A stretch of DNA of 5,174 nucleotides from Thermoleophilaceae bacterium (GTDB taxonomy: Bacteria; Actinomycetota; Thermoleophilia; Solirubrobacterales; Thermoleophilaceae), in assembly GCA_013812485.1 (NCBI GenBank), contig JACCTJ010000331.1, positions 1 to 5,174 of the forward strand, written 5' to 3'. Every line of letters starts with the position of its first letter. Within the stretch, counting starts at the first letter, position 1. A program made the translations under genes and the position numbers. Of this stretch, positions 1 to 4,927 are shown one piece after another. The notes under the pieces are model-generated. The model saw nothing but the letters and a program-made list of their open reading frames with translations. It searched no databases and had not been told where the DNA came from.

Positions 1-1202
1 TGGGCGTGCCCTTCGAGGTCGTGCCGGGCGTCACCTCCGGGGTCGCCGCGCCGGCCTACGCGGGGGTTGCGGTCACCCACCGCGACGACGCCTCGGCGGT
101 GGCGCTGGTCACCGGTCACGAGGACCCGACGAAGCCCGAGAGCGTCCTCGACTGGGAGGCGCTGGCGGCCTTTCCGGGCACGCTCGTGCTGTACATGGGC
201 GTCGGGCGGCTGGCGCAGATCGCCGACCGCCTTGTTGCCTCGGGGCGCTCGGCCGAGGAGCCGGTGGCGGTGGTCGAGCGCGGGACGCTCCCGCGCCAGC
301 GCACGGTCTCGGGACGATTGTCGGACATCGCGAGGCGAGTGGAGGAGGCCAGGGTGCGCGCGCCGGCGATCACCGTGGTGGGCCCGGTGGCCCGCCTGCG
401 CGAGGAGATCGCGTGGTTCGAGCGCCGGCCACTCTTCGGACTGACGGTGGCGGTCACCCGGGCGCGCGCGCAGGCCAGCGGGCTCTCGAGCCGTCTGCGC
501 GCCCTCGGCGCCGAGGTCATCGAGGCGCCGGCGATCCGGATCGCGCCGCGTCCCTCAGGTGTTGGGGAGATCGCGGCCGCCGCAGGGCGGATCGGCGAGT
601 ACGCGCTCGTGTGTGTGACCAGCCCCAACGGCGCGGAGCTCCTGCTCGAGGCGCTCGCCGCCGCCGGGCGCGACGCGCGCGCGTTGGCCGGGATCACGGT
701 GGCGGCGATCGGGCCCGGCACCGCGCGGGCCCTCTCGGCCCGCGGCGTCAACGCGGACGTCGTGCCGGAGCGCTCGATCGCCGAGGCCCTCGTCGAGGCG
801 CTGGCGGACGTGGAGGTGGAGGGGCGCAAGGTGCTCGTCGCCCGGGCCGCCGAGGCCCGCGACCTCATTCCCGACGCGCTCAGCGAGCGCGGCGCCCGGG
901 TCGAGGTGCTCGCGCTCTACGACACCGTGCCCGAGGCGCTGGGCCCCGAGACGCTCACGGCCCTGGCCGCCGCCGACTACGTGACCTTCACCGCGAGCTC
1001 CACCGTCGACCACCTGACCCGGGCGCTCGCCGCCGCCGGCGCGCCGTTTCCGGCCGGTGCGCGCGTGGTGAGCATCGGGCCGGTGACGAGCGCCACGGTC
1101 CGGGAGCGAGGGCTCGAGGTCGCGGTCGAGGCCGATCGTCACGACATCGACGGGCTCCTCGACGCGCTGCTGGCCGACGTCCGCGAGCTTCCCCCTCCGT
1201 GA
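1..1202 (+). CDS. cobA-hemD: Uroporphyrinogen-III C-methyltransferase / uroporphyrinogen-III synthase fusion (CobA-HemD), 5' partial
   Basis: The reading frame is open from the left edge (first full codon at base 3), so the true start lies upstream; the GTG at 6 is an internal valine. Counting from that valine as residue 1, residues 1 to about 135 are the C-terminal half of the SAM-dependent methyltransferase that makes precorrin-2: VPGVTSG, AYAGVAVTHR, a TGH motif, LVLYMG, a QRTVSG stretch and the closing VVGPVARLRE. After the linker RRPLFG (about 139-144), residues 145-398 form uroporphyrinogen-III synthase, which closes and inverts the D ring of hydroxymethylbilane. It shows TVAVTRARAQ, VTSPNG (204-209), YVTFTASSTV (325-334) and VVSIGPVTSATVRERG. 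The fusion supplies uroporphyrinogen III for heme and diverts part of it to siroheme or cobalamin; both activities are cytoplasmic. This architecture is well known in Gram-positive bacteria. The stop TGA (1200-1202) overlaps the next start. Family identity is secure; the N-terminal methyltransferase half is not visible. Confidence 0.95.
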   Translation, partial: GVPFEVVPGVTSGVAAPAYAGVAVTHRDDASAVALVTGHEDPTKPESVLDWEALAAFPGTLVLYMGVGRLAQIADRLVASGRSAEEPVAVVERGTLPRQRTVSGRLSDIARRVEEARVRAPAITVVGPVARLREEIAWFERRPLFGLTVAVTRARAQASGLSSRLRALGAEVIEAPAIRIAPRPSGVGEIAAAAGRIGEYALVCVTSPNGAELLLEALAAAGRDARALAGITVAAIGPGTARALSARGVNADVVPERSIAEALVEALADVEVEGRKVLVARAAEARDLIPDALSERGARVEVLALYDTVPEALGPETLTALAAADYVTFTASSTVDHLTRALAAAGAPFPAGARVVSIGPVTSATVRERGLEVAVEADRHDIDGLLDALLADVRELPPP

Positions 1203-1960
1203 TGGTCACCATGTCGCCCGCGTTACTCGGCCGTCCGCGCCTGCACCTCCGCGAGACCGCCTCGACCAACGAGCGCGCCAGGGAGCTCGCCCTCGCCGGC
1301 GCGCCGCACGGCACGCTCGTCAGCGCCCGGGCGCAGACGGCGGGACGGGGTCGCCACGGACGCACGTGGTCGGCGCCGGCCGGAGGTTCGGTGCTCGCCT
1401 CGCTGGTCGTGCGGATCCCCGGGGAGGGCGCGGCGATGCTCCCGCTCACCGCCGCCGTGGCGGTCTGCGAGGCCTGCGAGCGATGTGCGCCCGTGGAGTG
1501 CGCGATCAAGTGGCCGAACGACGTCTGGATCGATGGCCGCAAGGTCGCGGGCATCCTGCTCGAGGGACGCCCCCAGGAGGGCTGGGCCGTGGTCGGGATC
1601 GGCATCAACGTGGCGGTCCGCCCCGGCGAGCTGCCCGCAGAGCTGCGCGAGACCGCAACCTCGCTCGCCGAGGCGGGGGGCGGCGAGGGCGCGCCGGGCG
1701 TCGAGGCGGTCCTGGCCGCGACGACGGCGGCGCTCGGGCGGTGGCTGACCGCGAGCCCCGAGGAGCTCGCCGCCGCCTGGGGCGCTCGTGACGCGCTGCG
1801 GGGCCGCCCGATCCGCTGGGACGGAGGCCGGGGCATCGCCGAGGGCATCGACCCCTCGGGGGCGCTCGTGGTCTCGTGCGACGGTCGCCGCGTCGAGCTC
1901 CACGCCGGCGAGGTCGCCCTCGTGAGGCCCCGCGACGGCGAGCGAGCGGGCTCCCGCTGA
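1202..1960 (+). CDS. birA: Biotin-[acetyl-CoA-carboxylase] ligase, group I (no DNA-binding domain)
   Basis: This 252-residue cytoplasmic enzyme activates biotin with ATP and transfers it to the lysine of biotin carboxyl-carrier domains such as those of acetyl- and propionyl-CoA carboxylases. Visible motifs in order are STN (21-23), the biotinyl-AMP loop GRGRHGR (48-54), KWPND (103-107) followed by DGRKVAGILLE (111-121), and GIGINV (132-137). A small C-terminal beta domain runs from about 200 to 246. There is no N-terminal helix-turn-helix, so it should not repress biotin genes as the E. coli protein does. I chose the ATG at 1202 because it overlaps the upstream stop (TGATG) and leaves a normal N-terminus; the frame stays open back to 413, but that stretch is arginine-rich and antiparallel to none of the family's motifs. 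An ATG at 1211 is an alternative start. No Shine-Dalgarno is visible, so translation probably couples to cobA-hemD. Codon 8 is a rare TTA leucine. Confidence 0.95.
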   Translation: MVTMSPALLGRPRLHLRETASTNERARELALAGAPHGTLVSARAQTAGRGRHGRTWSAPAGGSVLASLVVRIPGEGAAMLPLTAAVAVCEACERCAPVECAIKWPNDVWIDGRKVAGILLEGRPQEGWAVVGIGINVAVRPGELPAELRETATSLAEAGGGEGAPGVEAVLAATTAALGRWLTASPEELAAAWGARDALRGRPIRWDGGRGIAEGIDPSGALVVSCDGRRVELHAGEVALVRPRDGERAGSR

Positions 1961-1978
1961 CCGCCCGACCTCCACCCC

Positions 1979-1984
1979 TACCGT
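1979..1984 (+). promoter_or_regulatory. Possible -10 box (TACCGT) of a leaderless promoter for the membrane protein gene
   Basis: The 30-base gap after birA contains TACCGT, which fits the TANNNT pattern of actinobacterial -10 elements. Six bases separate it from the GTG at 1991, so transcription would begin at or next to the start codon and yield a leaderless mRNA. No Shine-Dalgarno precedes the GTG and no -35 consensus is evident. A hexamer this degenerate can occur by chance, although AT-containing hexamers are scarce in this sequence. Read-through from birA is the alternative. Confidence 0.4.
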
Positions 1985-1990
1985 AGGGCC

Positions 1991-2992
1991 GTGCTCGTCA
2001 CCGCCGCGCTCGGCGACTCCTTTCGCGCCTTCTTCGACACCGTCGAGGCCTTCCTGGGCAATCTGGCCGCGGTCTCGTGGGGCCTGCTCGCGCTCGGGCT
2101 GCTCCTCCACGCGGGCTTCGTGACCGTCCGCACCCGCGGCTGGTTCAACACCGTCCGCGCCGCCTACCCCGGCGTGCCGGTCCGCTGGCGCGACATCTGG
2201 GCCTCCTACGCCGTCGGCTTCGGGGTCAACAGCGTCGTCCCGGCGCGAGCGGGCGAGGTCGCACGGCTCTACCTCGCCCACGGGTCGGTGGCCGGGGCGA
2301 GCTACCCGACGCTCGCCTCCTCCTTCCTGGTCGAGGCGATCTTCGACACGGTGATCGGCGTGGCGCTGATCACCTTCGCGCTGACCCAGGGGGCGCTGCC
2401 CGCCCTTCCCGATCTCTCGAGGATTCCTGGCGTCGGGCTCGGGTGGATACCGCGCAACCCCGAGCTGGCGCTGTTCGTGCTCACCTTCGCTGCCGTCGCC
2501 GGACTCGCGGCCATCGGCCTGCTCTCGGTGCGGGTGCGGGCGTTCTGGGCTCGGGTCCGCCAGGGCCTGGTCATCCTCCGCGATCGCCCGCGCTACCTCC
2601 GCGAGGTCGTGGCCTGGCAGGCGGCCGCGTGGGTGCTGCGCTTCGCCGGCTTCTGGTTCCTCCTCGCCGCCTTCGGGATGCCGGCCTCGGTCCGCAACGC
2701 GCTGCTCGTGCTCTCGGTCCAGGCCATGTCGACGCTCGTGCCGCTCACCCCGCAGGGAGCGGGCGCGCAGCAGGCGCTTCTGGCCGTGATCTTCGCGGGC
2801 CTCGCCGCCGGGCCGCAGGTCGCCGCCTACGCCGTAGGCCAGCAGGTGGCGATCGCGGCGGTCAACGTGGCGCTGGGCTTCGCCGCGCTCGCGCTGGTGT
2901 TCGGGACGACCGACTGGCGCGGGGTGATCGCTCGCGGGCGGGAGGCGAGGAAGGCGGAGGGAGCGGGCGGCGCGCCGCCCGATACAGCCTAG
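1991..2992 (+). CDS. YbhN/LPG-synthase-type polytopic membrane protein (flippase-like domain)
   Basis: This 333-residue protein starts with GTG and has many hydrophobic helices: roughly residues 26-46, 71-84, 112-133, 159-179, 207-228, 236-252, 262-281 and 286-305. Two stretches match the conserved signatures of the UPF0104 / lysylphosphatidylglycerol synthase transmembrane family (Pfam PF03706): N-S-V-V-PARAGE-V-x-R (80-92) and PLTPQGAGAQQALL (251-264). Members lacking the cytoplasmic aminoacyl-transferase domain, as here, are annotated as flippase-like or YbhN proteins and are thought to move or handle lipids in the cytoplasmic membrane; the substrate cannot be read from the sequence. The tail after residue 306 is short, polar and rich in Arg, Gly and Ala. 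The gene follows birA by 30 bases and meets the leftward small gene tail to tail. The start is supported by the gap and the TACCGT box; there is no Shine-Dalgarno. Family assignment is strong, function weak. Confidence 0.88.
   Translation: MLVTAALGDSFRAFFDTVEAFLGNLAAVSWGLLALGLLLHAGFVTVRTRGWFNTVRAAYPGVPVRWRDIWASYAVGFGVNSVVPARAGEVARLYLAHGSVAGASYPTLASSFLVEAIFDTVIGVALITFALTQGALPALPDLSRIPGVGLGWIPRNPELALFVLTFAAVAGLAAIGLLSVRVRAFWARVRQGLVILRDRPRYLREVVAWQAAAWVLRFAGFWFLLAAFGMPASVRNALLVLSVQAMSTLVPLTPQGAGAQQALLAVIFAGLAAGPQVAAYAVGQQVAIAAVNVALGFAALALVFGTTDWRGVIARGREARKAEGAGGAPPDTA
2965..2980. terminator. Perfect 16-base GC palindrome at a convergent gene junction, possible bidirectional terminator
   Basis: The bases read gggcggcgcgccgccc, identical to their own reverse complement. 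The palindrome sits inside the last codons of the membrane protein gene and 8 bases beyond the stop of the leftward gene, the usual place for a terminator of the latter. The RNA could form a strong GC stem with a small loop. No U-run follows on either strand (the leftward side continues gctccctccgcctt), so it would be a U-less terminator if it acts as one. In a GC-rich coding region a chance palindrome is also plausible. Confidence 0.35.
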
Positions 2993-3270
2993 GAGCCGGT
3001 CCCGAACCCCTCGCGCGCCTCGCGCACGAGTGTGACCGCCTCGGGGAACAGGCTTCCCATCGCGCGGCGGATCTCGTCGGCCTGCTGGTCGGCGTTGCCC
3101 TGTAGGTTGAGCCGATTGATCCCGGCGACGGTCATGTCGACGGCGAGCTTGATCGCGTTGTCGGCCCAGGCGACCTTCTGCGCACCCTGCATCTGCTCGG
3201 CGAACTCGCCCATCCGCCGGCGCAGCTCCTCGGGGTCGCCGAACATCCCGAATGGGTCTTCTGAGGACAC
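2989..3270 (-). CDS. Small hypothetical protein, 93 residues, unknown function
   Basis: I do not recognise a family. The protein is acidic near the start (SSEDPFGMFGDPEELRRR) and then looks almost wholly alpha-helical: about 13-34, 35-56 and 60-88, with a break around NLQGNADQQ (55-63). There is no signal peptide or membrane segment, so it is probably cytoplasmic. Composition is balanced, with Met, Phe, Gln and Asn present, unlike the Arg-, Ala- and Ser-rich shadow frames on the opposite strand, which is the main reason to believe it. The start is GTG at 3270, seven bases after a TACACT box; the Met at residue 9 (3246) is an alternative. The stop TAG shares the CTAG at 2989-2992 with the convergent membrane protein gene. 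The gene is divergent from the SDR operon across 38 bases. Reality of the gene is likely; any role would be a guess. Confidence 0.75.
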   Translation of the reverse strand: MSSEDPFGMFGDPEELRRRMGEFAEQMQGAQKVAWADNAIKLAVDMTVAGINRLNLQGNADQQADEIRRAMGSLFPEAVTLVREAREGFGTGS

Positions 3271-3277
3271 GCCTGCG

Positions 3278-3283
3278 AGTGTA
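3278..3283 (-). promoter_or_regulatory. Possible -10 box (TACACT, minus strand) for the small hypothetical gene
   Basis: On the minus strand the bases read TACACT, a good match to the TANNNT -10 pattern and close to TATAAT-like boxes. Seven bases separate it from the GTG start at 3270, which places the expected transcription start at the start codon. No -35 consensus is visible, and there is no Shine-Dalgarno in the short gap, both in keeping with leaderless expression. Confidence 0.45.
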
Positions 3284-3293
3284 GTCGCCGCGA

Positions 3294-3299
3294 TAGGGT
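3294..3299 (+). promoter_or_regulatory. Possible -10 box (TAGGGT) for the SDR operon
   Basis: TAGGGT fits TANNNT and lies nine bases before the GTG at 3309. An in-frame TAG at 3294-3296, inside the box itself, shows that the SDR frame cannot begin further upstream. The 5' leader can therefore be only a few bases or none. No -35 consensus is seen. The box lies only 10 bases from the opposing TACACT, so the two promoters would occupy the same DNA. Confidence 0.45.
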
Positions 3300-3308
3300 T
3301 ACCCCGCT

Positions 3309-4112
3309 GTGGCCCTTCCTCCTCCCGCGCCCGACTCCACCTGCCTGGTCACCGGCGCCTCCTCCGGCATCGGCGCCGAGATCGCTCGTGAGCTTGCCCG
3401 GCGCGGTCGCGGAGTCACCCTCGTCGCCCGCCGCGAGGATCGCCTGCGCGAGCTCGCCGACGAGCTGACCCGCGCCCACGGCGTTCGGGCCGAGATCGTC
3501 GCCGCGAGTGTGGCCGACCACGACGGGCGCGCGGAGATGATCACCGAGATCGAGAACCGGGACCTCACCGTCGAGGTGCTCGTAAACAATGCGGGCTTCG
3601 GGAGCGGCGGCAGGTTTCAGGACATCAACGCCGACAACGAGGAGGGGATGGTCCGCCTCAACGTCGAGGCGGTCGTCGGGCTGTGCGGCATCTACGCGCC
3701 GAAGATGGTGGCGCGAGCGCGCGGCGCCATCCTCAACGTCGGCTCGACCGCGGGCTTCCAGCCGCTGCCGCGCCAGGCCACGTACGCGGCCAGCAAGGCG
3801 TTCGTCAACTCCTTCACGGAGGCCCTCCACACCGACCTCGCCGGCACCGGGGTGACCGCCACCGTCCTGTGCCCCGGCCCGACCGAATCCGAGTTCGCCG
3901 AAGCGGGTGGCCTTGGATCCTTCGATCAGCTTCCCTCCTTCCTCGTCGACAGCGCCGAGAACGTCGCGCGAGCGGCGGTCGACGGCCTCGAGAAGGGCAA
4001 GCGCTCGGTCATCCCCGGCGCGGGGAACGTCCTCAGCGCCTTTGGCGGCCGCTTCGCGCCGCGCAGCGTGCTGCTTCCGGCGTTGGGGCGCTTCTATCCC
4101 GTAGGCCGGTGA
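3309..4112 (+). CDS. Short-chain dehydrogenase/reductase, DltE-like (COG0300 type), probably NADP(H)-dependent
   Basis: This 267-residue Rossmann-fold oxidoreductase has the classical SDR set: the cofactor loop TGASSGIG (15-22), NNAG (93-96) and a catalytic tetrad Asn118, Ser146, Tyr159 and Lys163 in YAASK. PGPTESEF (about 188-195) is the post-active-site cofactor segment. Arg41-Arg42 after the second strand suggests NADP(H) over NAD(H). The C-terminal part (VIPGAGN followed by an Arg/Pro/Leu-rich tail) resembles the DltE-like branch, often annotated as ketoacyl or 3-oxoacyl reductases. The substrate is unknown. The GTG start is the only possible one below the in-frame stop at 3294, and it leaves a nine-residue Pro-rich lead before the first strand. 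It is the first gene of an operon; its stop TGA (4110-4112) overlaps the next start as GTGA. The SDR call is secure and the reaction is not defined. Confidence 0.93.
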   Translation: MALPPPAPDSTCLVTGASSGIGAEIARELARRGRGVTLVARREDRLRELADELTRAHGVRAEIVAASVADHDGRAEMITEIENRDLTVEVLVNNAGFGSGGRFQDINADNEEGMVRLNVEAVVGLCGIYAPKMVARARGAILNVGSTAGFQPLPRQATYAASKAFVNSFTEALHTDLAGTGVTATVLCPGPTESEFAEAGGLGSFDQLPSFLVDSAENVARAAVDGLEKGKRSVIPGAGNVLSAFGGRFAPRSVLLPALGRFYPVGR

Positions 4113-4927
4113 CCGCGACGGCGGTGGGAAGCGGCACCGTCGAGGCGTCCGGTCTCTCGCTCGCCTACGGCGAGCAGGGCGAGGGCGAGCCGGTCGTCCT
4201 CGTGCACGGCACGGCGCTCGGGCGCAGGGTGTGGGAGGAGGTCATCGCCGCGCTGGGCGACGGCGTGCGCGCGATCGCCTACGATCGCCGCGCCTACGGC
4301 GAGAGCGAGGCCCCCGAGCCCTACCGGGGGACCACCGTCAGCGAGCAGTCCGAGGACGCGGCGGCGCTGATCGAGGCGCTTGGCGCCGCCCCGGCGATCG
4401 TCTGCGGGCACGAGCTCGGCGCCCTCGTTGCTCTCGACCTCGTGCGCCGCCACCCGAACCTGACCCGCGCCGCGGTGCTCCTCGAACCGCCGGTGCTCGC
4501 CCTGTCGCAGGCCGGGCCGGTGACTGTGCGCAAGCTGCGCGAGGCGATCGAGAGGGGGGCTCGCGAGGCAGAGAACTCGTCCGCCGGCGCGGTCGATGCG
4601 TATCTGGAGACAGTGGCCGGTCCGAACTACTCAGACCTCGTCGGCGCGGAGCGCCTCGATGTCGCGCGCTCGGCCGGAGCGGGCTTCGGCGCCGATCTCG
4701 GCGCCCCGCCGACGTTCGCCTTCGGCCGGCGCGAGTTGCGGGCCATCGGCGCGCCGATCACGGTCATGGCCGGAGAGCGCAGCGCCCCGATCCGCCGCGA
4801 GGTGGCCCGGAGCCTGGCGGAGCTGCTCGGCCACGCGACGCTGCGTGAGCCCGACTCGGGCCATCTGGTGCCGCTCGAGGCGCCCGAGGCCGTCGCCGAG
4901 GCCATCGCCGGGGTGACCGCCCGATGA
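4109..4927 (+). CDS. Alpha/beta-hydrolase-fold protein with Glu at the nucleophile position
   Basis: This 272-residue protein has the alpha/beta-hydrolase order of elements: VVLVHGTALG (29-38, oxyanion-loop HG), YDRRAYGES (58-66), the nucleophile elbow GHELG (100-104), LLEPP (124-128) after the sixth strand, the strand ITVMAGERSAP (217-227), and SGHLVPLEAP (250-259) with His252. The elbow normally reads G-x-S-x-G, or has Asp in dehalogenases and epoxide hydrolases; here Glu102 takes that place. The usual acid after the seventh strand aligns roughly with Ser225, though Glu126 could serve. His252 is kept. It may be a non-hydrolytic or altered-chemistry member, or a pseudoenzyme. The GTG start overlaps the SDR stop by four bases and no Shine-Dalgarno is visible; the frame is open back to 3683, but that part is an Arg-rich shadow. 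There is no signal peptide, so it should be cytoplasmic. The fold is sure and the activity unknown. Confidence 0.88.
   Translation: MTATAVGSGTVEASGLSLAYGEQGEGEPVVLVHGTALGRRVWEEVIAALGDGVRAIAYDRRAYGESEAPEPYRGTTVSEQSEDAAALIEALGAAPAIVCGHELGALVALDLVRRHPNLTRAAVLLEPPVLALSQAGPVTVRKLREAIERGAREAENSSAGAVDAYLETVAGPNYSDLVGAERLDVARSAGAGFGADLGAPPTFAFGRRELRAIGAPITVMAGERSAPIRREVARSLAELLGHATLREPDSGHLVPLEAPEAVAEAIAGVTAR
4910..4915 (+). promoter_or_regulatory. Weak Shine-Dalgarno-like GGGGTG before the lipoprotein gene
   Basis: GGGGTG lies eight bases before the ATG at 4924, at a usable distance. It is only a partial match to the anti-Shine-Dalgarno and sits inside the hydrolase coding region. With the ATGA overlap, translational coupling is probably the main mechanism. 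Confidence 0.25.

Noticed and set aside
116..868. Minus-strand open frame of 250 codons across cobA-hemD
   Set aside because: It is Ser/Arg/Ala-rich with no recognisable motif, and it is fully antisense to a gene with clear family motifs.
413..1201. Upstream extension of the birA frame to give a 515-residue protein
   Set aside because: The stretch is Arg/Gly/Ala-rich shadow sequence overlapping the well-supported HemD domain. The family N-terminus fits the ATG at 1202.
1343..1363. Histidine in the BirA loop GRGRHGR where E. coli has arginine
   Set aside because: This position varies among biotin ligases and the key Gly/Arg residues are kept, so it is not evidence of altered activity.
1223..2281. 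Long minus-strand open frame of 352 codons
   Set aside because: It lies antisense to birA and the membrane protein. Its composition (Gly, Ala, Arg, Asp, Glu in low-complexity runs) is typical of the mirror frame of GC-rich genes, and it shows no motif.
3132..3830. Minus-strand open frame of 232 codons opposite the SDR gene and into the small gene
   Set aside because: Frames antisense to SDR genes are often long in GC-rich DNA. This one has mirror-type composition and conflicts with two better genes.
3683..4108. Upstream extension of the hydrolase frame into the SDR gene
   Set aside because: It is arginine-rich shadow sequence over the SDR active-site region, and the GTG at 4109 gives a normal family N-terminus.
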